64,000 bases of DNA from assembly GCF_022440805.1 (NCBI RefSeq), contig NZ_JAKNTK010000001.1, positions 2,728,001 through 2,792,000 of the forward strand. The letters are read 5' to 3'. This document shows, one piece after another, positions 25,323-33,125 of this stretch. Position numbers and translations under genes: made by a program. How positions within the stretch are numbered: the stretch's first letter is position 1; each line of letters begins with the position of its first letter. The notes below the pieces were generated by a model. The model did not search any database. It worked only from the letters and a program-made list of their open reading frames with translations, and was not told where the DNA came from. Source of the stretch: Holdemania massiliensis (lineage in GTDB: Bacteria; Bacillota_I; Bacilli_A; Erysipelotrichales; Erysipelotrichaceae).

Positions 25323-26048
25323 TTAGTATGTTACTGTTTTCGTATCAAGATACTTTATCTGTGTTCCATCAACATTCTTTGTATTGATTTTCCCTTTGAA
25401 TGTTGTTCCTGCAGAATTTCCAGTTGGTTGTTGACTTTTATCAAATGTATAAACAACACCTGTTATTTCTGCATTAACCTCCAAATTCGATATTCCATCA
25501 AAGATATAGACAGAATAACCACTCGATCCATTATCAGTGACAGCGAAATCAAAGTTATTTACATCCAAATTATATAGCTCTGCAATCTCCTTTTTAAAAT
25601 TCACTCCAAAATTAGGTCCAGTCGAATCCAACTGTCCTGTTTTATTATTATAGTATTTACTAACAGCCAATTTCAAAACATCACCAGAATAGTTGGCTAA
25701 TTTCTGTTGATCTGATTGACCATGTTCTTTGCAATAAATTGTAAATTTACTACTATCTGCAGGAACATCGACAATAATCTCTCCGCCTAGAGGACAAAGT
25801 TTTTCTGAATCTCCTAAGTTTTCCTTTATTGCCTCTCTAGCAGAGCCCTCTGTAAATGGCTTTTTCCCTAAGGAATACTCCATAACCATAATTTTATAAG
25901 CGTTCGCTACATTGGCATTACATACTGTCACAGAAGCCGTTTTCGTAAATCCAGTCAACCTCGGCACTAACATCAACATCAGCAGCACTAAAATCGCCAC
26001 AACGACGATCAATTCAATCAATGTAAAACCTTTATTCCGCCGTTTCAT
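25323..26048 (-). CDS. Prepilin-type protein with N-terminal methylation motif
   Basis: 241 residues. The start KRRNKGFTLIELIVVVAILVLLMLMLVP is a class III/type IV prepilin signal: the peptidase site KG|FTLIE, then a hydrophobic helix. The rest is a soluble, Ser/Asn/Lys-rich pseudopilin-like domain with two Cys pairs. No pilus ATPase, platform protein or prepilin peptidase is near, so it is an orphan that needs a machine encoded elsewhere (com or T4P). The gene is visibly more AT-rich than its neighbours, which suggests recent transfer. Confidence 0.85.
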   Translation of the reverse strand: MKRRNKGFTLIELIVVVAILVLLMLMLVPRLTGFTKTASVTVCNANVANAYKIMVMEYSLGKKPFTEGSAREAIKENLGDSEKLCPLGGEIIVDVPADSSKFTIYCKEHGQSDQQKLANYSGDVLKLAVSKYYNNKTGQLDSTGPNFGVNFKKEIAELYNLDVNNFDFAVTDNGSSGYSVYIFDGISNLEVNAEITGVVYTFDKSQQPTGNSAGTTFKGKINTKNVDGTQIKYLDTKTVTY

Positions 26049-26159
26049 CTTTTATCCCCCGCTTTACTATGTTCTATCGAAAAGACTGATTGAAATCCAT
26101 TTTTATTATATCATCCTGATTTCAATAACCGAATCCTTTTTTAAGTAAAATCAGCGTAA

Positions 26160-26786
26160 TTAGTTCTCGGCTTCCAGACTTTCAATCATTTCTGCATAAA
26201 TTGCTTTCAGCTGCGTCTGTTCAGCTTCTGTCATCGTCCCAAGATAGGGATCATGCGTATCCACTGTCGAGATATGATTGGAAGCTACCTTTCCTTTAAG
26301 AATTAAGGCTACATCCGGTACATAAAAGCTTTCTTCCCCTTCTTCATTGGTCAGCAGCCATCCTTGAAAACGGCGGATAAGCGTATCAAACATCGCTTCC
26401 GAATAGTTTTCCGATTTGCTTGTATCGACATAATAAACCAAGACACCCTTCTCTTTCGCAGCCTGATTCAACACCGGAATGGCTTCCACACACCAAGGAC
26501 AATTCGGCTTGCCGTAATAGATCAGAAATGATTCACCTTGTTCCATCTTTGACAATGAATCTTCCATACTGATCTCAACAAAGGCATTCTGCGTGTCATC
26601 AAAGTCTTCATAAGCACTCATATCGGCTGGATTTGCATTCACAGAAGCATTCGGCGTTGGTGTTGGCGCAAGCGTTTCTTCAATCTTTGGAGTGGGTGTT
26701 TCTGTCGGATCAGGCGTAGATTGAGGGGTTGCGGTGCAGGCACCTAAAATCATTGCCAGCACTAAAAAGATTATCCCTTTTTTCAT
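26160..26786 (-). CDS. Thioredoxin-fold lipoprotein (CPWC)
   Basis: 208 residues. The signal peptide ends in MILGAC (lipid-anchored Cys 16). A Pro/Thr-rich linker (TPDPTETPTPKIEE) leads to a thioredoxin-like domain with FLIYYGKPNCPWCVEAIPVL, where CPWC is the redox motif, and LVYYVDTSK. It should act outside the membrane as a thiol-disulfide protein. The ATG overlaps the pheA stop by four bases, so it is translationally coupled to prephenate dehydratase, though no link in function is obvious. Confidence 0.85.
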   Translation of the reverse strand: MKKGIIFLVLAMILGACTATPQSTPDPTETPTPKIEETLAPTPTPNASVNANPADMSAYEDFDDTQNAFVEISMEDSLSKMEQGESFLIYYGKPNCPWCVEAIPVLNQAAKEKGVLVYYVDTSKSENYSEAMFDTLIRRFQGWLLTNEEGEESFYVPDVALILKGKVASNHISTVDTHDPYLGTMTEAEQTQLKAIYAEMIESLEAEN

Positions 26787-27628
26787 AACAGCTCTCCATT
26801 AAACGCCCGCTTATAGCTCCCTAAGACTTTTACTTCCAGACAATGTTCGCGGACCTCAGCGATCGCTTCGCGGGTTTTATCCTGAAGCAGACTGCCGTCA
26901 AAATCAATATAGAAACAATACTCAAACATCCGGCCGCGGATCGGGCGGGATTCCAGCTTTAACATGTTGATGCCGCGCTGGGCGAACACACGGATAACTT
27001 CATACAGAGCGCCCGGTTCATGATTGACTACAAAGTACATGCTGATTTTATCCGCATCGCAGACGGTTTGTTCACCTTTTGCCACACAGAAAAAACGTGT
27101 TGTATTCAACAGGTTGTCCTGAACCCGTTCCTTTAAGATTGGCAGTTGATAATAATCCGCAGCCAGCCAGCTGCCCAATGCGGCTTTGGTCGGATCCTGA
27201 CATTGTGCTACATATTCTACACTCTTCGCCGTATCCTGATAAGTCACTGGTTTAATCCAAGGATGCGCCGCAAAGAATCCGGAGCATTGATCAAGCGGTT
27301 CCGGATGGGAATACACCTCGCGTAAATCTTCGATTTGGGTCTGCGGCAAGCCGATTAAATGCTCGTCAATCCGAACTAAAATCTCTCCTACCGCAAAGAT
27401 GTCGCTGTCTTTTAATAAGTCGTAAGTCCGGTAAATGATACCGGTCGTTGTATTCTCAACCGGAAGCAGTGCATAATCAATCACGCCCTTTTCAACATCC
27501 GCAATAATCGAAGGGAAATTCTTATAATTACAGGCCTCAAAAGACTGATCCTTAAAAAACTCCTGAACTGCAATTTCACTGAAGGTGCCATGCGCCCCCT
27601 GATACCCCACCTTGATTTTCTTATCCAT
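26783..27628 (-). CDS. pheA: Prephenate dehydratase with C-terminal ACT domain
   Basis: 281 residues. The dehydratase domain shows GYQGAHGTFSEIAVQEF, YALLPVENTTTGIIYRTYDLL, VYSHPEPLDQCSGF and LLNTTRFFCVAKGE (the TRF catalytic Thr). The ACT domain at about residues 195-275 contains HEPGALYEVIRVFAQRGINM and LESRPIRGRMFEYCFYIDFDG; the ESRP motif binds Phe for feedback inhibition. There is no chorismate mutase part. It completes the Phe branch but is in a separate transcript from the aro operon, with which it is co-oriented. Confidence 0.96.
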   Translation of the reverse strand: MDKKIKVGYQGAHGTFSEIAVQEFFKDQSFEACNYKNFPSIIADVEKGVIDYALLPVENTTTGIIYRTYDLLKDSDIFAVGEILVRIDEHLIGLPQTQIEDLREVYSHPEPLDQCSGFFAAHPWIKPVTYQDTAKSVEYVAQCQDPTKAALGSWLAADYYQLPILKERVQDNLLNTTRFFCVAKGEQTVCDADKISMYFVVNHEPGALYEVIRVFAQRGINMLKLESRPIRGRMFEYCFYIDFDGSLLQDKTREAIAEVREHCLEVKVLGSYKRAFNGELL

Positions 27629-27686
27629 GTTCGTCCTCCAAAGTGAATTTATTGTATCACATTTTTTCCGCCTGCGTAGTCCGGAT

Positions 27687-27715
27687 TTGAATTGAACAGC
27701 GCTTTTCGCTATAAT
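27687..27715 (+). promoter_or_regulatory. Consensus sigma-A promoter abutting a start codon
   Basis: TTGAAT (27687-27692), 17 bases, TATAAT (27710-27715). The usual start of transcription, about seven bases past the -10 box, coincides with ATG 27722. Confidence 0.7.
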
Positions 27716-27721
27716 AGAAAT

Positions 27722-28282
27722 ATGAAAAAACCGCGTTATTCCCTAAATAAAACTGAATGGCTCGGCGGGGTGCTGTTTCCGCTCTACACCCTTTTTCTGA
27801 TTCTGCGGGACAATCCGCTGACAACCAATTTGTCCTGGGTTGGCAACGGGTTAGGCTATCGTTATTTAATTCTGATTTGGGCTGTCAGCGGTGCTTTGAT
27901 TTTCCGAATGATGATTCAGGATTTAGCGCAGGCTTTCAAACTTTGCTGGAAGCGTTGCTATGATCTGACCTTTCTGTTCATGATCCTTTCGATGGTCTTT
28001 CCCTATCTGCCGGAAACCTTGCCATTTGTGTCTCAACTGCACATCTTCATCAGCAATCTGGCCTTCATCGCTTTGAATGTTCTGATCCTAGGCGTTTTTT
28101 ATCAGGGACAGCAGCGCAGATGGCAGTTAGGCCGCTGGGGTATTGAAGTCACTTCAGTGATCTTGATCTTCTGTGCGCTGCTTTATATCCGCTTTCTGAG
28201 CATTAATTCATTATTGGAAATGTTTTATACTGCCGCTACGGCATGGCTGCTGCTGATCGCACGCCGGAAATGTCACGTTTAA
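27722..28282 (+). CDS. Integral membrane protein of unknown function
   Basis: 186 residues with about six hydrophobic segments (for example GGVLFPLYTLFLIL, YLILIWAVSGALIF, LTFLFMILSMVFPYL, LAFIALNVLILGVFY and VILIFCALLYI). No family motif is recognised. The open frame starts at a TTG at 27692, which lies inside the promoter, so ATG 27722 is chosen. That ATG lies seven bases after a perfect TATAAT, so its mRNA seems to be leaderless. It is convergent with the tetR gene, separated by a bidirectional terminator. Confidence 0.7.
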   Translation: MKKPRYSLNKTEWLGGVLFPLYTLFLILRDNPLTTNLSWVGNGLGYRYLILIWAVSGALIFRMMIQDLAQAFKLCWKRCYDLTFLFMILSMVFPYLPETLPFVSQLHIFISNLAFIALNVLILGVFYQGQQRRWQLGRWGIEVTSVILIFCALLYIRFLSINSLLEMFYTAATAWLLLIARRKCHV

Positions 28283-28296
28283 TCCCGCCATCCATT

Positions 28297-28327
28297 AAAA
28301 AAAGCGAAGTTGAATTTCGCTTTTTTT
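28297..28327. terminator. Bidirectional terminator
   Basis: A perfect stem of 12 bp (28297-28308 with 28316-28327, A/T run built in) ends both the membrane protein gene and the RND-tetR operon. Confidence 0.85.
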
Positions 28328-28396
28328 CTATTTCATTGAAATTACAGAATCTACTGTGGGATTTCTTTTTCAGTCTTGGATGAATTTCACAAGGAG

Positions 28397-28978
28397 TCAG
28401 GACAATGCTTTCTGTAGTCCCCGACAGGCGTAATCTGCGGCCTGCTCTGCGGAAATTTTCAGCTGCGGATTGATGATCTGGAAACAATAGGCTTCCATCA
28501 CGCCGATTAACAGAAACCGCTGATATTCCCGTGGATACTGCGGCTGAATCCAGCCTTCCTGCAGTGCCTGATCCAGCAAAACATCAAGAAGCTTAATCAT
28601 CTGATGCATAATTTTTTCCATGATTTCCTCACTGACATATTGTTTCAGTTCGCGCTTGCCGACACTCGACAATAAGGTCTGAAACGGGGAGAACTGACTT
28701 AACGCTTTTTCCATCGCCGTTAAGATCTGTCTAAAACCCGCTTCAAAGCCTTGATCAAACTGAAGCAGATCGCAGAAGCTGTCAAATTCCTTATGGAAGG
28801 TATACATCAGGGTTTCCCGAATAATTTCTTCTTTGGATGAAAAATATTCGTAGCATGTTCCTTTGCCAATGCCGCAGGCCTGCGCAATTTCAGATACCTT
28901 TAAATCATTCATGGAACGGCCTTGTTGGACCAGACTGATGACTCCCAGATAAACCTGTACCTTCTTATCCTCATTCAT
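28397..28978 (-). CDS. TetR-family regulator of the RND exporter
   Basis: 193 residues. The N-terminal HTH reads DLKVSEIAQACGIGKGTCYEYFSSKEEIIRE (cut here into DLKVSEIAQACGIGKG and TCYEYFSSKEEII), typical of TetR. The C-terminal helical domain is variable, as expected for a ligand-binding part. It overlaps the RND gene by eight bases in the same operon. The palindrome GACCGAC-TG-GTCGGTC in the operon promoter (32975-32990) is the likely operator, giving autorepression that is lifted when the drug-like ligand binds. Confidence 0.9.
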   Translation of the reverse strand: MNEDKKVQVYLGVISLVQQGRSMNDLKVSEIAQACGIGKGTCYEYFSSKEEIIRETLMYTFHKEFDSFCDLLQFDQGFEAGFRQILTAMEKALSQFSPFQTLLSSVGKRELKQYVSEEIMEKIMHQMIKLLDVLLDQALQEGWIQPQYPREYQRFLLIGVMEAYCFQIINPQLKISAEQAADYACRGLQKALS

Positions 28979-31900
28979 CTGCAGCCACTTCCTTCACTTT
29001 TTTACGGTCTCGGCGCCGACTTGTCACTTCGATCATGATCGGTACGACAAACAGCGTTAAAATAGTCGAATACGTCAGACCGCCGATGGTGACAATCGCC
29101 ATCCCCTGCATCATATCACTGCCGGTTCCAATGCCCAGCGCCATGGTCGTCATGGCCAAAATCGTCGTCATGGCTGTCATCAGAATTGGACGCAAACGTG
29201 TCCGTCCGGTTTCCACAATCGCTTCCTGGGTTGTATATCCCTGTTCCTTTAATTGATTGGCGTAATCAATAAATACGATACCGTTGTTAACGACAACGCC
29301 GCACAGAACGAGAAAGCCCAGCATTGCGACGATGCTCAATTCCTGTCCCGTAATCAACAATCCCAAAAAGCCTCCGGTAAAGGCCAGCGGAATCGTAAAC
29401 ATTACGATAAACGGTGACAACAGGCTCTGAAACTGCGCAACCATGATCATATAGATAAACGCGATTGCTAGCAGAATCATCTGAACCATCTGGAACATCG
29501 TTTCCATAATCGTTTCATTTTCACCGCTGAATTCCAGCGTTACCGATTCCGGCAGCACGCTGGTATCGAGCTGTTTTTCCACCTCACGGCTGACCAGAGT
29601 CACGTTATGGCCTTCCTTGATCGTGCCGCTCACATTGACGTAACGGCGGGAGTTCTCACGGTAAATGCTGTTCATGCCGCTGCCGTTTTCAATATCGGCA
29701 ATCCGCCACAGTTCAACTTCTTTTTCTTCCTGATTCTGCGTTCCTTTCAGCTTCAGATCCTGCAGATTGTCCAGCTGAGTCAGGGAAGCGGCATCCTGAA
29801 CAATCACAACCGGATAATCCTTATTCTGTATCGACAGTGTCGTACTGGTTGTTTCTTCTTTAATTCCGGAAGCAACGCTTTGGTAGATCTGCGCCACTGT
29901 CAGTCCGTATTTCATCGCTTCATTCTTATCAACAATGACGCGGATTTCATGCACCGGATCCTGCTGCCCGTCATCCACGACGTCAATGCCTTCAATCTGC
30001 TTCAGCTGATTCCCAATCTGAATGGCTGAAGCCTGCAGTTCATCCAAATCATCGCCATACAGTGTCATCGCAACACCGCTGCCACCCAGCACGCTCAAGT
30101 CCATATTGCTTGTAGAAACTACAGCGTCCACCGGCAGATCGGCCAGAACCTGCGGAATCTCGGCTTCCATCTTTTTCGTATCCGCTTTGGTTTCAGTAAT
30201 GATATAGAACGTTGTTGAGGTATTTCCGCCGCCGCCCATCATCATGGACAAACCGCTGCCGCCGCTGGTCACGCCGACCGTATCTACGCCTTCCACCAGC
30301 ATCAGCCGTTCCATCACCTGATCATACATCGCAAAGCACTCTTTATCGGTTGCCTCTTCATTCTGCAAAGAAATGCTGACAGACATCTGACCGGAATCCA
30401 TGGAGGGGATCAGTGTCATTCCCATGTTCATGACGCCGATCGTGCTGAAAATCAACAGCGCAATCACGCCGCCCATCACAATCAATTTGTGACCCAGCGA
30501 CCATTTCAAAAGTCCAGTGTAACCATTCACGAGCTTTTCAAAGAAGGAATGTTTCTTTTCGTTTTGCTTTTTCAGCATCTTGCTGGCAAGCATCGGCACC
30601 AGCGTCAAGGCGACGATGAGCGAAGCGAGCAGCGAATAAGCGATCGTCAGTCCCATATCCACAAACAGCTGCCGCGCCAAACCGGTCGCAAAGACAATCG
30701 GCAGGAAGACGCAGACGGTCGTCAAGGTTGACGCAATGATCGCACCGGCAACCTGCTTGGCCCCTTCAATCGCGGCTTCAATGAGTCCCACGCCTTCATT
30801 GCGCATCCGATAAATATTCTCAATGACGACAACCGAGTTATCGACGAGCATCCCGACGCCAAGAGCCAGGCCAGACAGGGAGATAATGTTCAGCGTTACA
30901 CCGCTGAAATACATCAGCACCATCGCAAACATCAGTGAAATTGGAATGCTGAGGGCGATGATGATCGTCGGCTTGAGATCGCGCAGAAACAGAATTAAGA
31001 CGATGACCGCCAGAATTGCGCCGTATAAGAAGTTCTCCAGAACCGAATTGACGATCATATCAATATAAACACCCTGATCCATCAAGGTAGAAAAATGCAG
31101 GCCTTCGTATTGTCCGCTCAGCTTCTCGAACGTTTTATGAAGCGCTTTGCAGACATCGGCCGTCGAAGCGGTTGAACTTTTCTGGAAAGAGAGCATGATG
31201 CCCGGATTTCCATTCACGCGGGTATATAATTCTTCACTGTTGTTAACGACCTGTACGCTGGCCAGATCCTGAAGCCGGACTTCTTCCAAGCCGTCGATAT
31301 CCATGGACATCAAAAGCAAATTTTCTACTTCTTCCAAAGAAGCAAACTGGTCTCCGACTTTGATCAGCAGTGAATCGTCATTGGAGGCGATGTAGCCGGC
31401 CGGCATGGAGAAGTTCTCAGCCGTCAGCATCGTCGAGATCATGCTTGGTGAAAGGGCTTCTGAGATATTTGCTTTTTTCAGCGCTTCGTCACGCGCCTCG
31501 GCAATTTGTTTCAAGCCGTCTTCAATCTGTGTCTTTGCCGATTCCAGCGTTGTTTTGGTCGAGGAAATTGTCATCTCCCCTTTGGTGATTTCACCGGCTG
31601 CCGTCAGCTTTCCTGATTCCAGCTTCGACTGCAGGCTGTTGAGGTCGGAGACATCAATACCAGCTTGGGTCAGCATACTGCTGGCTGCCTGTTTCACGCC
31701 TTCAGCAGTCGCAATTTCAATTTCAACATTGCTGAGCTTGATTTTGGCATCCTCATACTTCGGCACAATCTGCAAAGCTGCCTGCATGGCCGTGATTCCA
31801 GCGCTCGCCTGTTCTTTTGCCGTGTTAAGCTCGCCAAGCATCGTGCTGATCAAAGCTTTGGCCTGTCCATAGTTTCCAATTTCAGCGGTGATGCCGGCGC

Positions 31901-32957
31901 TTTGAAGCATAGCTTTAATTTCCTCAGAAATCGGTTCCTCATCCGGTACTTCCTGAATTTGCTGCTGCAAAAAAGTCAGAGACTGAATTCCTGCTTCAGC
32001 TTTGTTGATCCCTTCCTGGGCTTGATCTATAGCCGCTCCAACTGCGCTGGCAATCTCCTCGGCTGTTGCTTCCGCTCCCAATCCCAACTGGGCTTTCAGC
32101 TGATCCACACCGTTGACAATCTGCGTAAATGCAGCCTGCTCTGCTTTCAGCTGAGTGATCTGGGAATCCATCGCGATCAAATTGGTCGCTGCCTGCTGCA
32201 GCTGAACTGAGGACTGCGCCAGTTTATCATAGGTTTCGTTCTTTGTGCTTGTTAATTCTGATTCTCCGTCCGTAATTTTCTGCAGACCGTCATTGACTTC
32301 CTGCAGCTTTTCCCGTAATTCCCGCTCTGTCTTAGCTAATTCAGAATTCACGCTGGCCAGAACTTTGTTGTTGATCTCATCGATCTTCTGATGATCGAGA
32401 ACAATCTGAACAGTCTCTTCCAACAATCCCGTCGGATCGACCGAGGCGACACCCTTGGTCTTTTCCAGTTCCGGTACGACTTTTTCATTCACAAAGTCGC
32501 TCAATCCCTGAAGATCATGACCATCATAATCGGCCGTTGCCATCATGATCGGCATCATATTCGGATTGATTGCCATCAATGTCGGACTGGATATGGTCTC
32601 ATCCAAATATCCTTTAACTAAGTCAATCTTCGCGTTCAAATCGAGCATTGCCGTATCCATATTGGTATCATCGGCAAACTCTAAAATAATCAACGATAAG
32701 TTATCCGAGGAAATCGAACTCATATTCGATAAATTCTCGGTCGTACTGACAGAGGATTCCAGGATCCGCGTCAGACTGGTTTCTACTTTTTCGGCGCTGG
32801 CACCCGGATAAGTCGAATAGATGACGACATAGGGCAGCTCCATTTCCGGTAAGAGGTCAGTTGTAGAATTCATAAATGAAATTACGCCCAACAACAGGCA
32901 CATGACCACTCCCACGATTACAGTATAAGGTTTCTTAACACTGAATTTAGAAAACAT
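28971..32957 (-). CDS. RND-family efflux transporter with long coiled-coil insert
   Basis: 1328 residues, clearly longer than the ~1050 of AcrB/SwrC proteins. RND hallmarks include TM1 (VKKPYTVIVGVVMCLLLGVI), PGASAEKVETSLT, the TM4 proton-relay segment SGLALGVGMLVDNSVVVIEN and a C-terminal repeat of six TM helices. The extra ~300 residues at about 195-495 are rich in Glu, Lys, Gln and Ala heptads (KTERELREKLQEV, TTLESAKTQIEDGLKQI) and should form a long coiled coil in the first extracytoplasmic loop. No separate adaptor gene is present, so the insert may take over that role. It is regulated with the downstream tetR gene. Confidence 0.9.
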   Translation of the reverse strand: MFSKFSVKKPYTVIVGVVMCLLLGVISFMNSTTDLLPEMELPYVVIYSTYPGASAEKVETSLTRILESSVSTTENLSNMSSISSDNLSLIILEFADDTNMDTAMLDLNAKIDLVKGYLDETISSPTLMAINPNMMPIMMATADYDGHDLQGLSDFVNEKVVPELEKTKGVASVDPTGLLEETVQIVLDHQKIDEINNKVLASVNSELAKTERELREKLQEVNDGLQKITDGESELTSTKNETYDKLAQSSVQLQQAATNLIAMDSQITQLKAEQAAFTQIVNGVDQLKAQLGLGAEATAEEIASAVGAAIDQAQEGINKAEAGIQSLTFLQQQIQEVPDEEPISEEIKAMLQSAGITAEIGNYGQAKALISTMLGELNTAKEQASAGITAMQAALQIVPKYEDAKIKLSNVEIEIATAEGVKQAASSMLTQAGIDVSDLNSLQSKLESGKLTAAGEITKGEMTISSTKTTLESAKTQIEDGLKQIAEARDEALKKANISEALSPSMISTMLTAENFSMPAGYIASNDDSLLIKVGDQFASLEEVENLLLMSMDIDGLEEVRLQDLASVQVVNNSEELYTRVNGNPGIMLSFQKSSTASTADVCKALHKTFEKLSGQYEGLHFSTLMDQGVYIDMIVNSVLENFLYGAILAVIVLILFLRDLKPTIIIALSIPISLMFAMVLMYFSGVTLNIISLSGLALGVGMLVDNSVVVIENIYRMRNEGVGLIEAAIEGAKQVAGAIIASTLTTVCVFLPIVFATGLARQLFVDMGLTIAYSLLASLIVALTLVPMLASKMLKKQNEKKHSFFEKLVNGYTGLLKWSLGHKLIVMGGVIALLIFSTIGVMNMGMTLIPSMDSGQMSVSISLQNEEATDKECFAMYDQVMERLMLVEGVDTVGVTSGGSGLSMMMGGGGNTSTTFYIITETKADTKKMEAEIPQVLADLPVDAVVSTSNMDLSVLGGSGVAMTLYGDDLDELQASAIQIGNQLKQIEGIDVVDDGQQDPVHEIRVIVDKNEAMKYGLTVAQIYQSVASGIKEETTSTTLSIQNKDYPVVIVQDAASLTQLDNLQDLKLKGTQNQEEKEVELWRIADIENGSGMNSIYRENSRRYVNVSGTIKEGHNVTLVSREVEKQLDTSVLPESVTLEFSGENETIMETMFQMVQMILLAIAFIYMIMVAQFQSLLSPFIVMFTIPLAFTGGFLGLLITGQELSIVAMLGFLVLCGVVVNNGIVFIDYANQLKEQGYTTQEAIVETGRTRLRPILMTAMTTILAMTTMALGIGTGSDMMQGMAIVTIGGLTYSTILTLFVVPIMIEVTSRRRDRKKVKEVAADE

Positions 32958-32974
32958 AGGCCTCTCCTTTTCCC

Positions 32975-32990
32975 GACCGACTGGTCGGTC
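32975..32990. promoter_or_regulatory. Probable TetR operator
   Basis: A perfect inverted repeat GACCGAC-TG-GTCGGTC, the kind bound by many TetR repressors. It covers the expected transcription start of the RND-tetR operon, beginning nine bases after the -10 box, and lies 18 bases before the RND ATG. Confidence 0.75.
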
Positions 32991-32998
32991 ACCTCGCT

Positions 32999-33027
32999 AT
33001 TGTATTCCATTCCCAATAAAAATACAA
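32999..33027 (-). promoter_or_regulatory. Promoter of the RND-tetR operon
   Basis: On the minus strand TTGTAT (33022-33027) and TACAAT (32999-33004) are 17 bases apart, and the palindromic operator follows at once. Confidence 0.65.
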
Positions 33028-33125
33028 TTGACAAATATAAGAATTTATCGTTTTCCAGAGCTTTCCTGATTTGTTTCAAAATAAAATCCCGCAGACCTGC
33101 GGGACTTGATAAATCATGGATAAAT

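Noticed and set aside
31370..32210. Plus-strand frames inside the RND gene
   Set aside because: They are antisense shadows of the repetitive coiled-coil region.
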